DNA of 64,000 nt from the NCBI RefSeq assembly GCF_004320535.1, contig NZ_SIHY01000003.1, positions 186,001-250,000 of the forward strand, read 5' to 3'. Position numbers and translations under genes: made by a program. Shown here in pieces: positions 1-10,071 of this stretch. The notes beneath the pieces are model-generated. The model was not told where the DNA came from. It ran no database searches and saw nothing but the letters and a program-made list of their open reading frames with translations. This DNA is from Arthrobacter sp. S41. GTDB lineage: Bacteria > Actinomycetota > Actinomycetes > Actinomycetales > Micrococcaceae. Numbering within the stretch: position 1 is the stretch's first letter; every line of letters starts with the position of its first letter.

Positions 1-1089
1 GCTGTTCAAGCCACCGTGGATAACTCAAGTGTCGGGCTGGAGCTCATCCCACAGTTTGTCATCGGTGCTGCTGGTGCAGTGGTCTTGGGTCTAGCCATGG
101 GTTGGGCTATTGGTGCGCTGAACCGCTTTGTTCCTAACCTGGCCGCACGTAGCGCCGCCACCTTGGTGGCCCCCTACGCGGTGTACATGATCGCTGAAGA
201 AGTCCATGTCTCAGGGGTTATTGCAGTGGTGGTCACCGCCCTGGAAATGGTTCGTCGTGACCGTCCTCAGGACTCGGCGGAACGCTTGACCCGTCAGGCC
301 TTCTGGGAAGTACTGGAACTGCTCGCCACCGGTCTGGCCTTCGGCTTGATGGGCATCGAAATGAACCAGGTTATTCAGGAGGAAGGCAGCAACCTGATTG
401 GCTACATCCCGGGTATTGCCGCCATCTGTTTCGTAGTAATCGCGATACGTGCACTGTGGATGTTCGGCACGTATTATTTGCCTAACCGCAGCAAGGCCAA
501 AATCCCCGCACGCAAGGACTCACTGGTACTCACCTGGTGTGGCATGCGCGGTCTGGCAACCTTGGCCCTCGCCTTGGCGCTACCTCATGTACGAGCCGAC
601 GGAACGGTCATCGAAGAACGCAACTTTGTTGTGGTGACCGCGTGCGCGGTATTGCTGTGCACCTTGGTGGTGCCAGGTCTGACCCTTCCAGCTCTCATGC
701 GTGTACTGAAGCTGCGCAATAACGAGCAGGACACCAAACGTGCTCGTCGTGCTTTGGCCCGTCGCGCTGAAGCTGTTGCAATGTCAACGCTGCGCAAGAA
801 CGTTGACTTGCAGGAGTTACCGGAGAACTACCAGCAGGCAGTACGCCGCCGCATGAACTCATTGCATTCAATCTTGTCTAAAGATCCGGACCCGCACGAT
901 GCGATCTCTGATGAAAAATACACTCAGATTCGCGCCGTGATCGCCAAGGCAGATTCGATCCAGGCCATTGCCTTGGAAGCGGCCCGCGACGAGTTGCTCA
1001 AGGCTCGCCGCGAACCGAATATTGATCCGCATTTGGTGGACGAGATTGTTGTCCGCTTGGACCGACGCACCGCCACCTTGGACCGCTAG
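1..1089 (+). CDS. Na+/H+ antiporter, CPA1/NhaP type (5' partial)
   Basis: The reading frame is open to the left edge of the window, so the true start lies outside; a GTG at 16 is only the first internal start-like codon. The visible 362 residues hold about six hydrophobic segments, including the GMRGLATLALALALP helix typical of CPA1 exchangers, followed by a charged cytoplasmic tail of roughly 120 residues rich in Arg, Lys and Glu. CPA1 proteins exchange Na+ (or K+) for H+ across the membrane and serve pH and salt homeostasis. The stop overlaps the stop of the convergent rRNA methylase gene by four bases. Family is fairly clear; ion specificity cannot be read. Confidence 0.85.
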   Translation, partial: AVQATVDNSSVGLELIPQFVIGAAGAVVLGLAMGWAIGALNRFVPNLAARSAATLVAPYAVYMIAEEVHVSGVIAVVVTALEMVRRDRPQDSAERLTRQAFWEVLELLATGLAFGLMGIEMNQVIQEEGSNLIGYIPGIAAICFVVIAIRALWMFGTYYLPNRSKAKIPARKDSLVLTWCGMRGLATLALALALPHVRADGTVIEERNFVVVTACAVLLCTLVVPGLTLPALMRVLKLRNNEQDTKRARRALARRAEAVAMSTLRKNVDLQELPENYQQAVRRRMNSLHSILSKDPDPHDAISDEKYTQIRAVIAKADSIQAIALEAARDELLKARREPNIDPHLVDEIVVRLDRRTATLDR

Positions 1090-2216
1090 GAGCTCTTGCG
1101 CTCCAGCTTGACCATGACTTCGTAGTGGTCAGTCTGCGGGAACATGTCCATTACACGGGCCACCCGAGGCGTGTAGTTTTCTAGACGCTCAAGGTCCCGG
1201 GCCAAGGACTTGGCATTGCAGCTGGAATAGATCAGGTGCTGCACATCAGATTTGTTCAGCCACTGCGAAAGTTCAGCTGAGATCCCTCGTCGCGGTGGGT
1301 TCACAATCACTGCGTCCGGGGCCCAGCCTGCGTTCAGTGCAAACTCGGTGGCATCTGAGACAACAAAGTGCGCATCGGTGAAACCCATTGATTCAGCGCT
1401 GATCTTTGCGGCAGCAACTGCCTCTTCGCTAGTTTCAATTCCGTAGACGGTGCGGCCTTCGCCAGCGGTATGCAGGGCAAAGCCACCGACTCCGCTATAC
1501 AGGTCCCACACGCTTTCAGGTTCAACGTCATCAATCCATTGGCGTGCCTGACGATACAGGGCCGCAGCGATCTCGGTATTGGTTTGGAAGAAACCTTGTG
1601 GACGCAGATGCATTGGCACACCGTTGAGCCCAAATTCCAAGGTGGTGCGACGGGTAAGGATAATTTCTTCCTCACCTTCCAGCACTGCCTTGTGCTCCGG
1701 AAGGAAGTTCACCGAAACCACACTGTGGTGCGGCAACAGTTCCAAGAATTGTGGCAGCGAATCGCGCAAGGCCACAAAGTGCTTCTTTGTGCGCAAGACC
1801 CAACGCACCATCACCGCTCCGGTGTCCGAAAGTGTGAGGATTACATGCTTGAGCTCACCCTTGCGCTTGGGAACGTCATAAGGGATGAGTTTGAGTTCTT
1901 TGATGAATCGCTCAATCACCGGCAACAGTGTGCGCAAGGTTGGCGCAATGACGCCACAGTTGCGCAGGTCCACGCCGTGCCCCTCGGTATCGAGGATGCC
2001 GATGGTCGGAGCCTGGGTCGTTCCGGAGATGACCATTTTGGCTTTATTGCGGAAGCCCTGTTCATTGCTTGGTTGAGCGGGCAAGAATTTCAGTGTGTCA
2101 AAGTCGGCAAGCAGATGTTGGCAATCCTCAACTTTTGCTTGCAACTGGCGGGCATAAGGAACCGTCATTTGTGTGCATGAGCGGCAACGGGAGGCAGAAA
2201 AGTAGAGGCATTCCAT
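1086..2216 (-). CDS. rlmC: 23S rRNA (uracil-5-)-methyltransferase, RlmC-like
   Basis: SAM-dependent uracil-C5 RNA methylase of the TrmA/RlmC/RlmD family. Cys3, Cys11, Cys14 and Cys32 make the N-terminal [4Fe-4S] cluster typical of RlmC/RlmD. There is no N-terminal TRAM domain, which favours RlmC, as does the 376-residue length (E. coli RlmC is of similar size). The SAM site is DLYSGVGGFALH, followed by VNPPRRG and the catalytic-cysteine motif SSCNAKSLARDL. RlmC methylates U747 of 23S rRNA in E. coli; the exact target here is inferred. It is transcribed convergently with the antiporter and overlaps its stop codon. Confidence 0.85.
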   Translation of the reverse strand: MECLYFSASRCRSCTQMTVPYARQLQAKVEDCQHLLADFDTLKFLPAQPSNEQGFRNKAKMVISGTTQAPTIGILDTEGHGVDLRNCGVIAPTLRTLLPVIERFIKELKLIPYDVPKRKGELKHVILTLSDTGAVMVRWVLRTKKHFVALRDSLPQFLELLPHHSVVSVNFLPEHKAVLEGEEEIILTRRTTLEFGLNGVPMHLRPQGFFQTNTEIAAALYRQARQWIDDVEPESVWDLYSGVGGFALHTAGEGRTVYGIETSEEAVAAAKISAESMGFTDAHFVVSDATEFALNAGWAPDAVIVNPPRRGISAELSQWLNKSDVQHLIYSSCNAKSLARDLERLENYTPRVARVMDMFPQTDHYEVMVKLERKSS

Positions 2217-2396
2217 GATGTCTACGATTTTAGCGAAGATCTGCTACAACAAACGCCAAGAATTTTTGGCGCTGATTGACCGTAAATTTTCAGCTTCAGC
2301 CGATATGCTCACAAAGGAAATCGAAAGTTTCCAAGCGAAATCCCCTATTGGCATTAATTGTCATGGGAAACGGTTGCCGAAACCGCGAAAGGACAG

Positions 2397-3440
2397 ATGG
2401 CACTTCTAACCGGGCTCTCCACGCGCCGCCGTGGCATCGCGTTAATTGCGCTTCCATTGGCAGCCGCGATCGGTGCATTCACTGGTTGCGCCCCGTCCTC
2501 ACCGCAAGCCCAAGGAACGCAGTCCAGCAGCCCTTCGGCAAGCAACGCCCCTAGTGCCTCCAGTGCCACGCCAGCTCCAACCGTCGCTCAAGAATCTTCG
2601 ACAGCTTCAAAATCCTCAGCGCTACCGTCTAGTTCCGCTTCGCAGGCACCAGTTCAAAGCACGGCGGCCACACCGTCAGCTACCCCCGCAGCCACTAGTG
2701 CTCCAGCAACTGTTGCTTCAGCAATTGCTACAGCTAGCGCCACCCCAAGTAGTGCAAGTTCGCAGAGCACCCTCTCACCTTTGGCTTCCGGAGCCGGATC
2801 CGGCGAGACTCTGAAATCAGTGGAATCCACCGTGGCGGCTCTTCCCGCCGAATCAAGCAAGCTATTTGCTGCCATCAAGGCCAATAATCTGAAGGGCGTC
2901 AAAAAGGTCCTGAAGTCCGGCGTTAATTTGGCAGTCAAAGATGGCTCCGGACGCACGGCACTGATGCAGGCAGTCATTGCCAAAAATGAGCCCATCATCA
3001 AGACACTCTTTGATGCCGGCTCCAACCCGAACATCAAGGACAATTACCAGGAATCCCCGTTCTTACGCGCCAGCGCTAACGGTCAAACCGGTGCGCTGCA
3101 GATGTTTATCAAGGGCGGCGCCAACGTCCAAGAGGTCAATCGGATGGGTGGCAGCGCCTTGACTGTGGCCAGCGAAAACGGCCAGGTTGCGGCCGTACGA
3201 ATTCTGTTGCGCACTAACATCAACATTGACCACGTGAATGATCTGGGTTGGACTGCCTTGCATGAAACTATCGTGCTGGGCCAAGGCACCAAGAGTTCAG
3301 TGAATATCGCCGAGTTGTTGGTTGCCAACGGCGCAGATCCACGACTCAAAGACCGTACCGGAGCCGACGCTTTCAAGATGGCCCGTGATCGCCAGCAGAC
3401 GCAGATGTTAACCATGCTGCAGACTGCTAGCCGCCGCTAA
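2397..3440 (+). CDS. Ankyrin-repeat lipoprotein
   Basis: I prefer the ATG at 2397 over an upstream ATG at 2358: GAAAGGAC lies just before it and translation then opens directly with an Arg-rich signal peptide ending in a lipobox-like FTGC. After the lipid-attachment Cys comes about 130 residues of Ser/Ala/Thr/Pro-rich linker, then four to five ankyrin repeats (motifs GRTALMQAV, ESPFLRASANGQ, GSALTVASENGQ, GWTALHETI, spaced about 33 residues). The product should be membrane-anchored on the outer face with an ankyrin domain held away by the linker, presumably for protein binding. No partner is evident from the neighbours. Confidence 0.85.
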   Translation: MALLTGLSTRRRGIALIALPLAAAIGAFTGCAPSSPQAQGTQSSSPSASNAPSASSATPAPTVAQESSTASKSSALPSSSASQAPVQSTAATPSATPAATSAPATVASAIATASATPSSASSQSTLSPLASGAGSGETLKSVESTVAALPAESSKLFAAIKANNLKGVKKVLKSGVNLAVKDGSGRTALMQAVIAKNEPIIKTLFDAGSNPNIKDNYQESPFLRASANGQTGALQMFIKGGANVQEVNRMGGSALTVASENGQVAAVRILLRTNINIDHVNDLGWTALHETIVLGQGTKSSVNIAELLVANGADPRLKDRTGADAFKMARDRQQTQMLTMLQTASRR

Positions 3441-3443
3441 AGC

Positions 3444-3854
3444 TCACAGGGCGTTAACGTAAAACCAAGCATCAGCTTCGCGGACAAAGGTGCTCACCTC
3501 ATGTTGCGCAGCTGCATTGCCCCCATCAACATAGTGCGCGGCAAATTCCACAACACCACGGGTGGCCTGAGCACCACCAGCACGAGTGGACAGGATTTCT
3601 AAACCCGCCCAGCGCATCTGGGGGTCCAAATCCAATTCTTGAGGGCGAGTACTCTCATGCCAGGTGGCCAGAAGATAGGGAACCAGGCCCAGCACAAATC
3701 CGCTGTAGCGCGAACGCATCAGTTCTTCAGCGGTTTCAGGCAATACCGAACCGTCCGCCCGTCCGTCATGAAAGCGCTGGCAGCACTGAGCGTAACTGAG
3801 CTTGACCGAGTCCAATTCACGGCATGAACACGTTGTCTGACTAGAGTTTTTCAC
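3444..3854 (-). CDS. YchJ/UPF0225-like SEC-C family protein
   Basis: The body matches the YchJ/UPF0225 family: YAQCCQRFHDG, then LMRSRYSGFVLG and YLLATWHESTRP, then an NTF2-like half ending VREADAWFYVNAL. The frame is open back to 3950, but GTG at 3854 has GAAAG just upstream and gives a family-sized protein of about 136 residues, so I use it. The first half of the SEC-C metal motif is unusual: the normal CPCGSG is replaced by CSCREL plus a few extra residues before CC. Function of the family is not established; SEC-C motifs bind zinc. It converges tail to tail with the ankyrin lipoprotein, leaving a three-base gap. Confidence 0.8.
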   Translation of the reverse strand: MKNSSQTTCSCRELDSVKLSYAQCCQRFHDGRADGSVLPETAEELMRSRYSGFVLGLVPYLLATWHESTRPQELDLDPQMRWAGLEILSTRAGGAQATRGVVEFAAHYVDGGNAAAQHEVSTFVREADAWFYVNAL

Positions 3855-4074
3855 GCTTTCAGAATACGCGTCGCACACAGTTTTGCGCCCCGTGAGCCAA
3901 AGATCACATGACTTATATCTAGGGATATCGGCCCGATCAGGCACAGGCACGTCTGGCCGGTCACATTCACGGGTAGACTGTTAGGGCAAGCTCGCGGAGC
4001 GCCAAATCCCCCTGGTGTGAGACGGCATCTCCGTGTGGCATTTAACTTAACCTCGCCAACAGGAGATATGCCGG

Positions 4075-4326
4075 ATGCCCCGCATCGTTGTAGATGTCAT
4101 GCTCAAGCCAGAAATCCTTGACCCTCAGGGCAAGGCCATCGCGGGAGCACTTCCCCGCCTAGGCTTCACCTCCTTCGAAGCTGTCCGCCAGGGCAAGCGC
4201 TTTGAACTTTCCGTGGACGGCGAGGTGACCGAAGAAATCCTTGCTCAGGCTCGTGAGGCAGCAGAAACCCTGCTCTCCAACCCGGTGATCGAAGATGTCG
4301 TCAACGTCGAGGTAGTCGAAGACTAA
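4075..4326 (+). CDS. purS: Phosphoribosylformylglycinamidine synthase subunit PurS
   Basis: Small (83 aa) PurS subunit that bridges PurQ and PurL in the three-part FGAM synthase, the fourth step of de novo purine synthesis. It starts [18 protein letters not shown] and carries the family stretch [17 protein letters not shown] lies nine bases before the ATG. The stop TAA overlaps the purQ ATG by one base (TAATG), the first link of a tightly coupled purSQL operon. The 220 bases upstream hold a short GAGA-N5-TCTC inverted repeat but no purine riboswitch that I can recognise. Confidence 0.95.
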   Translation: MPRIVVDVMLKPEILDPQGKAIAGALPRLGFTSFEAVRQGKRFELSVDGEVTEEILAQAREAAETLLSNPVIEDVVNVEVVED

Positions 4327-5078
4327 TGAGCACCGAACTCCCCCTGATTGGCGACTACTCAGCGCCAACAAACGAATTGTCAGGAGCACGCGTCGGCGTG
4401 GTGACCTTCCCGGGCACCCTTGATGACCGTGATGCCGCCCGTGCAGTGCGCGCCTCCGGTGCCGAGGCAGTGTCCCTGTGGCACGCCGACACCGACCTGC
4501 AGGATGTTGACGCCGTGGTAATCCCTGGTGGCTTCTCCTACGGTGACTACCTGCGGGCTGGCGCGATCTCGCGTTTTGCTCCAATGATGGCCAAGATCGC
4601 CGACGCTGCGAACTCCGATGCCAAACTGCCTGTACTGGGTATTTGCAACGGTTTCCAGATCCTCACCGAGTCGCATCTTTTGCCTGGCTCGATGATCAAA
4701 AACGATCACCTGAAGTTCATCTGCCGCGATCAGCTGCTGCGTGTGGAGAACAACCAGACCGCTTGGACCAATGGTTTTGAAGCTGGCCAGGAAATCACCA
4801 TCGTGCTCAAAAACCAGGACGGCCAGTACGTGGCTGACGAGAAGACCCTGGATGAGCTTGAAGCCGAGAACCGCATTGCGTTCTCCTATGTGGGCTGGAA
4901 CCCGAATGGTTCGCGCCGTTCGATCGCTGGCGTCAGCAACAAGGCTGGCAACGTGGTGGGTCTTATGCCTCACCCGGAGCATGCCATTGAGGTCGGCTTT
5001 GGCCCCGATGCCCGCGGCACCGATGGGCTAACCTTCTTCACCAGTGTTCTGACCCACCTTGTTGGAGGAAAAAAGTGA
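4326..5078 (+). CDS. purQ: Phosphoribosylformylglycinamidine synthase subunit PurQ
   Basis: Class I glutamine amidotransferase subunit that supplies ammonia to PurL. The nucleophile is the Cys of [13 protein letters not shown] and the His/Glu pair is in [11 protein letters not shown]. It is 250 residues, slightly longer than the usual 220 to 235 because of an N-terminal extension before [15 protein letters not shown]. The ATG overlaps the purS stop by one base and the purL GTG overlaps its stop by four, so the three subunits are probably made in step. Confidence 0.95.
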   Translation: MSTELPLIGDYSAPTNELSGARVGVVTFPGTLDDRDAARAVRASGAEAVSLWHADTDLQDVDAVVIPGGFSYGDYLRAGAISRFAPMMAKIADAANSDAKLPVLGICNGFQILTESHLLPGSMIKNDHLKFICRDQLLRVENNQTAWTNGFEAGQEITIVLKNQDGQYVADEKTLDELEAENRIAFSYVGWNPNGSRRSIAGVSNKAGNVVGLMPHPEHAIEVGFGPDARGTDGLTFFTSVLTHLVGGKK

Positions 5079-7390
5079 GCCAGGAAGTCACCAAAGAATT
5101 CAACATCGACACCGTCGATAACGCCGCCGGCACCCCAGATGTAGAACTGCCTTGGGCAGAGCTGGGCTTGAAGGACAACGAATTTGCCGAGATCGTAAAG
5201 ATCTTGGGCCGTCGTCCCACCGCTGCTGAATTGGCCATGTACTCGGTGATGTGGTCCGAGCACTGCTCGTACAAGTCCACCAAGAACCACCTGCGCCAGT
5301 TTGGGCAGAAGGTCACCGATGAGATGAAGAAGGACCTGATGGTCGGCATGGGCGAAAACGCCGGTGTTACCGACCTGGGCGACGGCTGGGCCGTGACGTT
5401 CAAGATCGAGTCGCACAACTCGCCTTCCTACGTTGAGCCATACCAGGGTGCTGCTACCGGCATTGGTGGCATCGTACGTGACATCATCTCCATGGGTGCC
5501 CGTCCGATCGCCGTGATGGATCCATTGCGTTTTGGCGCCATCGATCACGAAGACTCGCAACGCGTGGTGCACGGCGTAGTCTCGGGCATCGGCGGCTACG
5601 GCAACTCGCTGGGCCTGCCGAACATCGGCGGCGAAACCGTCTTTGATCCGATCTACCAGGGCAACCCACTGGTGAACGCCTTGGCTGTTGGCGCACTGCG
5701 CCACGAAGACCTGCGCCTGGCTAACGCCTCGGGTGTGGGCAACAAGGTGGTGCTCTTCGGTGCACGCACCGGTGGCGATGGCATCGGCGGCGCTTCGGTG
5801 CTGGCTTCCGAATCCTTCGATGACACCAAGCCTTCCAAGCGCCCTGCTGTACAGGTCGGTGACCCGTTCGCCGAGAAGGTACTGATCGAGTGCTGCCTGG
5901 AACTGTTTAAGGCTTCACTGGTTGAAGGTATCCAGGACTTGGGTGCTGCAGGTATTTCCTGTGCAACCAGCGAACTGGCATCCAATGGTGAAGGCGGCAT
6001 GCAGGTTGAGCTGACCGACGTGCTGCTGCGCGACTCCACCCTGACCCCGGGCGAAATCCTGATGTCGGAGTCCCAGGAACGCATGATGGCAGTTGTCACC
6101 CCTGAAAACGTTGACGCGTTCGAGGCTGTTATGGCCAAGTGGAACGTGGAGTACTCCTGGTTGGGCGAGGTGACCGATACCGACCGTTTGATCATCACCT
6201 GGAAGGGTGAGGTCATCGTGGACGTGGACCCTAAGACCGTGGCCCACGACGGCCCGGTTTACGACCGCCCTTACGCTCGCCCAGAGTGGCAGGATGCTCT
6301 GCAGGCTGACACCTTTAAGTCTTCGGAGGCCGGCAAGAACTTGCCAGCAACCGGTGATGAGCTCAAGGCTGCCGTGCTGGAACTGATTGCCAGCCCAAAT
6401 ATGTGCGACAAGTCCTGGATCACCAACCAGTACGACCGCTACGTTGGTGGCAACACCGCATTGGCCGCCCCGGATGATTCCGGTGTGGTGCGTATTGATG
6501 AGTCCACCGGTTTGGGTGTGGCCATCGCTACCGATGCCAACGGCCGTTACACCTATCTGGATCCATACGCTGGCGCTCAGCTGGCACTGGCCGAGTCCTA
6601 CCGCAACGTTGCTACCTCTGGTGCAATCCCTGCGGCGGTCTCGGACTGCCTGAACTACGGTTCCCCAGAGAACCCAGATGTCATGTGGCAGCTAGCCGAG
6701 GGTATCCGTGGTCTGTCTGATGCTTGCATGGTGCTTGGTGTTCCAGTCACCGGCGGTAACGTGTCGCTGTACAACCAGACCGGCGACAAGCCGATCCACC
6801 CAACCCCAGTGGTTGCCACCTTGGGCAAGTTCGACGACGTTGCTCGCCGCACCCCTTCGGGCTGGCGCGAAGAGGCCGACGGCCAGGCGATCTACCTGAT
6901 CGGCACCACCAAGGACGAGCTGGATGGCTCGGAGTTCGCCAACCTGCGCGGTCACCTCGGCGGTGTACCGCCGGTAGTTGACCTGGAAGCGGAAAAGGAA
7001 CTGGGCGCGATCCTGATCAACGCTAGCCGCGATGGCATGATCGATGCAGCTCACGACTTGTCAGAAGGTGGTCTGGCCGCAGCATTGACCGAGATGGTTC
7101 TGCGCTTCGGCGTTGGCGCTCGTGTAGCACTGGATGAGATCAAGGAACGTGACGGCGTAGATTCCTTCACCGCTTTGTTCTCGGAGACTCAGGCCCGCGC
7201 CATCGTTGCTGTCCCACGAAGCGAAGAAGTTCGTTTTAAGGATATGACCAGCGCCCGCGGTGTGACCGTGGCTCGCTTGGGCATCGTTGATGCGCAGTCC
7301 GGTTCTTTGGAAGTCCAGGGTGAATTCACCGCTTCGGTGGATGAGCTTCGTGAGGCTAACGAAGGCACCATGAAGAAGTACTTCGGCTAA
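5075..7390 (+). CDS. purL: Phosphoribosylformylglycinamidine synthase subunit PurL
   Basis: Large catalytic subunit (771 aa, small-PurL size class) that uses ATP and ammonia to turn FGAR into FGAM. Visible family motifs are [16 protein letters not shown] near the N-terminus, [21 protein letters not shown], and [10 protein letters not shown] in the second half. The start is GTG, overlapping the purQ stop by four bases (GTGA), with GGAGGAA six bases upstream. A strong hairpin follows at 7411-7446. Confidence 0.96.
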   Translation: MSQEVTKEFNIDTVDNAAGTPDVELPWAELGLKDNEFAEIVKILGRRPTAAELAMYSVMWSEHCSYKSTKNHLRQFGQKVTDEMKKDLMVGMGENAGVTDLGDGWAVTFKIESHNSPSYVEPYQGAATGIGGIVRDIISMGARPIAVMDPLRFGAIDHEDSQRVVHGVVSGIGGYGNSLGLPNIGGETVFDPIYQGNPLVNALAVGALRHEDLRLANASGVGNKVVLFGARTGGDGIGGASVLASESFDDTKPSKRPAVQVGDPFAEKVLIECCLELFKASLVEGIQDLGAAGISCATSELASNGEGGMQVELTDVLLRDSTLTPGEILMSESQERMMAVVTPENVDAFEAVMAKWNVEYSWLGEVTDTDRLIITWKGEVIVDVDPKTVAHDGPVYDRPYARPEWQDALQADTFKSSEAGKNLPATGDELKAAVLELIASPNMCDKSWITNQYDRYVGGNTALAAPDDSGVVRIDESTGLGVAIATDANGRYTYLDPYAGAQLALAESYRNVATSGAIPAAVSDCLNYGSPENPDVMWQLAEGIRGLSDACMVLGVPVTGGNVSLYNQTGDKPIHPTPVVATLGKFDDVARRTPSGWREEADGQAIYLIGTTKDELDGSEFANLRGHLGGVPPVVDLEAEKELGAILINASRDGMIDAAHDLSEGGLAAALTEMVLRFGVGARVALDEIKERDGVDSFTALFSETQARAIVAVPRSEEVRFKDMTSARGVTVARLGIVDAQSGSLEVQGEFTASVDELREANEGTMKKYFG

Positions 7391-7410
7391 TACCCACCGG
7401 TTGAAGCCTG

Positions 7411-7446
7411 ATTGGCCCGCCTCCCTTTTCTGGGAGGCGGGCCAAT
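7411..7446 (+). terminator. Terminator of purSQL
   Basis: A perfect 15-base stem (ATTGGCCCGCCTCCC and its complement) closes a six-base loop, 20 bases after the purL stop. Only a weak T-rich stretch follows. Confidence 0.75.
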
Positions 7447-7537
7447 TGCTTTGATGGCCCATGGCTGGGACCCCGCCTACCCGTCAGCCGCACACGACGC
7501 CCAGACGCGCGCCTTTCCGCAGTACATTATTTATATA

Positions 7538-7578
7538 GTTGACACGTCAACAATATTGAGTCATGATTGATGCATCAA
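7538..7578 (+). promoter_or_regulatory. Twin palindromic operator over a promoter
   Basis: GTTGACACGTCAAC (7538-7551, inverted arms around two bases) and the perfect palindrome TTGATGCATCAA (7567-7578) share the form TTGA-N4-TCAA and are centred 28 bases apart. TTGACA at 7539 followed 17 bases later by CATGAT would make a promoter whose -35 lies inside the first palindrome. This looks like a dimeric repressor site, for example MarR-type, upstream of the flavin oxidoreductase at 7606. No MarR gene is adjacent. Confidence 0.45.
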
Positions 7579-7605
7579 CTTAATTCGTGGTACGAGGAGC
7601 GGGTC

Positions 7606-8649
7606 ATGGACAGCATCGAAAATATCGAATTCGGCATCGACACCTTTGGTGATGTACCTAGCGGAGCCAATGGCCAGCTACTAACTCAAGCGCAAGCCAT
7701 TCGTGCCACCGTCCAAGAAGCCATGGTTGCTGATCAGGCAGGCGTTGACGTCATCGCTGTTGGTGAGCACCACCGACCTGAGTACGCTATTTCCAGCCCG
7801 GAAACCGTACTGGCTGGCATTGCCACCGCAACGGAAAGTATTCGCCTCTCCTCCGGCGTTACCGTCCTATCCTCTGATGATCCGGTGCGCGTTTTCCAAC
7901 GTTTCTCCACCGTAGATGCGCTATCCAACGGACGCGCTGAGGTCATGCTGGGGCGCGGCTCATTCACTGAGTCTTTCCCACTCTTTGGGCACGATATGGC
8001 CGACTATGAAATCCTCTTTGATGAGAAAATCGACCTCTTCCACAAGCTGCTCGACGAGAGGCCTGTTACCTGGCAAGGCACCAAGCGTCCTTCACTAGCC
8101 GACATGGACGTCTTCCCAAAAACTGAATCCGGCCGACTGCGCACCTGGGTAGGCGTCGGGGGTTCCCCACAGTCCGTGATCCGCACGGCGCACTACGGTT
8201 TCCGAATGATGCTCGCAGTTATCGGCGGCTCACCGGAACGCTTCGCACCTTATATCGACCTGTACCGCCGCGCCAATGAGCAGTTCGGCCACCAATCGAC
8301 TCCGGTTGGTCTACATTCCCCGGGCTTCGTAGCTGATACCGATGAACTGGCCCGCGAAGCAATGTTTGACGCCTACAAGGAACAGCGCGACCGGATCGGC
8401 GCCAGCCGAGGCTGGAGCCCAATGAGCCGCGAAGAATTTGAGCATGAAGCAATCGAAGGCTCGTTGTACATCGGATCGCCTGAAACCGTTGCCCGCAAGA
8501 TCGCCAACACGGTGAAGTCCCTTGATATCGGACGCTTTGATTTGATCTACTCCGGCGGAGCCGTGGATGCAGGCGCTCGACTTCACGCTGTGGCACTGTA
8601 CGGAAGCAAGGTCATCCCAATGGTCCGCGAAATGCTTGCCCAAGCATAA
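7606..8649 (+). CDS. LLM-class flavin-dependent oxidoreductase
   Basis: Luciferase-like TIM-barrel flavoprotein. The start at 7606 is chosen over earlier TTG/ATG codons because ACGAGGAGC lies six bases before it and the product then begins [17 protein letters not shown], as in the family. [19 protein letters not shown] and the later [19 protein letters not shown] region resemble the uncharacterised LLM subgroup with no known substrate. Such enzymes use FMNH2 or F420. It is followed after 37 bases by an F420-type NADP oxidoreductase, which may supply reduced cofactor or be co-regulated. Confidence 0.85.
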   Translation: MDSIENIEFGIDTFGDVPSGANGQLLTQAQAIRATVQEAMVADQAGVDVIAVGEHHRPEYAISSPETVLAGIATATESIRLSSGVTVLSSDDPVRVFQRFSTVDALSNGRAEVMLGRGSFTESFPLFGHDMADYEILFDEKIDLFHKLLDERPVTWQGTKRPSLADMDVFPKTESGRLRTWVGVGGSPQSVIRTAHYGFRMMLAVIGGSPERFAPYIDLYRRANEQFGHQSTPVGLHSPGFVADTDELAREAMFDAYKEQRDRIGASRGWSPMSREEFEHEAIEGSLYIGSPETVARKIANTVKSLDIGRFDLIYSGGAVDAGARLHAVALYGSKVIPMVREMLAQA

Positions 8650-8686
8650 TCACTTAGCATCACCGACTTTGCAGGAAGGCACGAAC

Positions 8687-9340
8687 ATGGAACAGCAAAC
8701 TATCGGCATTCTAGGTGCAGGAAAGATTGGCACCGCACTGGCTCGGCTAGCCCTCAAGGCCGGCTACAAAGTGCTCATTGCAGGTTCCGGTGACCCCAGC
8801 GCCATCGCACTCACCATTCAAATCCTCACGCCAGGTGCAGTAGCCGTTGATGCGCATACCGCGGCTAAAGACGCCGGCATTGTGATCTTGGCTCTGCCGC
8901 TGGGAAAGTACCAAAGCATTCCGGTACAGCAGGTGGCCGGAAAACTGGTTATCGATGCCATGAACTACTGGTGGGAAACCGACGGTATCCGTGAAGACCT
9001 GAACGGACCAGAAGTTTCCACCAGCGAACTGATTCAAGAGTTCTTGCCCGGCGCCCGTGTAGTGAAAGCCTTCAACCACATGGGTTATCACGAGATTGAA
9101 GAGGAATCTCGTGCAGCTGGCGTCGCTGGGCGCAAGGCCATCGCAGTGGCCGGCGATCTTGAAGCAGATCTGGAAATTGTTGCACGAATTGTGGACGAGT
9201 TTGGATTTGATCCACTGCGCATCGGCTCGCTGAGTGAAGGTCAACGATTGCAACCGGGGCAGCCAGCGTTTGGCGCCAACCGGCCAGAGGCGCAACTGGC
9301 CGATCTCATTGGATCGGCTCAGTTGGCGACCTCCGCCTAA
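8687..9340 (+). CDS. NADPH-dependent F420 reductase-like protein
   Basis: Rossmann-fold protein of the F420-dependent NADP oxidoreductase family. The ATG at 8687 is preceded by AGGAAGG and the dinucleotide loop [17 protein letters not shown] follows within a few residues; the frame is open further upstream but that part overlaps the preceding gene. [16 protein letters not shown] is the family's second landmark. In related proteins the substrate is F420 or an unknown compound. The gene is in an apparent two-gene operon with the LLM oxidoreductase. Confidence 0.8.
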   Translation: MEQQTIGILGAGKIGTALARLALKAGYKVLIAGSGDPSAIALTIQILTPGAVAVDAHTAAKDAGIVILALPLGKYQSIPVQQVAGKLVIDAMNYWWETDGIREDLNGPEVSTSELIQEFLPGARVVKAFNHMGYHEIEEESRAAGVAGRKAIAVAGDLEADLEIVARIVDEFGFDPLRIGSLSEGQRLQPGQPAFGANRPEAQLADLIGSAQLATSA

Positions 9341-9364
9341 CTAAATCAAACTACGCAGGGCCCT

Positions 9365-9387
9365 CACTGGCTTTATTAGAGCCAGTG
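9365..9387. terminator. Hairpin between convergent genes
   Basis: CACTGGCT and AGCCAGTG flank a seven-base AT-rich loop in the 51-base gap between two convergent genes. The stem is short and there is no T-run, so it is only a candidate terminator. Confidence 0.4.
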
Positions 9388-9391
9388 GTGA

Positions 9392-10021
9392 CTACTGTTC
9401 GGTGCGCCCTCGGGCTGCTGATTCAATAAGGTTATCCCCGGCTAATGCACTGCCGGATTCAATCGCGCTGACCCATTCGGCGCTCGGTGCCACGGCAGCC
9501 CAATTGGAGTTCAAAACAGCCATCAAGGTTTCGTGAACTTGCTTGGCGGGGATTGAACCAGCGGAGTTGACGATATCAATAGCGCCGGTGGCATCGGAGA
9601 GCACCTCGACCGCGAATCCCAGTGGTTCGGCGGCAGCGGCCGAACCGATCACGCAGTTGTTGGTCATGTAGCCAACAAGGGTCAATGTGTCGATCTCTCG
9701 CTCGCGCAACCAAACTTCAAGTCCGGTGCCTTCAAAGATACTGGCGAAGTTCTTAGTGATGCGCAGAGCTGCCGACTCAAGCCGGTCATGAATCTGTGGC
9801 TGAAGGGCGAAGGTTGAAGATTCAGGAGCGAAAACCGGTGACCCTGCAGGACCCTGGTGCTGGACTACAACAACAGGGGTATCGGCTTGTTGTGCAGCGT
9901 CCATTAGCTGCGCAATGGCTGCTACGGACTTCTCACGCTCAGGGTATTGGATCTTGAGCAGGCCTTCAAAATATTCTTGCTGAGCGTCAATGACGACTAG
10001 TGCACGACGTGGTGTGGACAT
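9392..10021 (-). CDS. Isochorismatase-family cysteine hydrolase
   Basis: Alpha/beta hydrolase-like cysteine hydrolase (209 aa). The triad is visible: Asp in LVVIDAQQEYFEG, Lys in RITKNFASIF, and Cys in GYMTNNCVIGSAAAAEPLG. The start at 10021 is fixed by AAAGGAGAAC upstream; the frame is open further back but without a better site. Substrate cannot be assigned from sequence; relatives hydrolyse isochorismate, nicotinamide or other amides. It lies 50 bases downstream of the LLM oxidoreductase on the same strand and is probably co-transcribed with it. Confidence 0.8.
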   Translation of the reverse strand: MSTPRRALVVIDAQQEYFEGLLKIQYPEREKSVAAIAQLMDAAQQADTPVVVVQHQGPAGSPVFAPESSTFALQPQIHDRLESAALRITKNFASIFEGTGLEVWLREREIDTLTLVGYMTNNCVIGSAAAAEPLGFAVEVLSDATGAIDIVNSAGSIPAKQVHETLMAVLNSNWAAVAPSAEWVSAIESGSALAGDNLIESAARGRTEQ

Positions 10022-10071
10022 GATGTTCTCCTTTGATTCGGTATAACGGTGGCACCGGTTGGTGCCGTTTT

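Noticed and set aside
1470-2180. 236-codon plus-strand ORF
   Set aside because: It is exactly antisense to rlmC, whose motifs are clear. No ribosome site or recognisable domains.
4970-5704. 244-codon minus-strand ORF
   Set aside because: Antisense to the end of purQ and the start of purL; composition follows the complementary codons of those genes.
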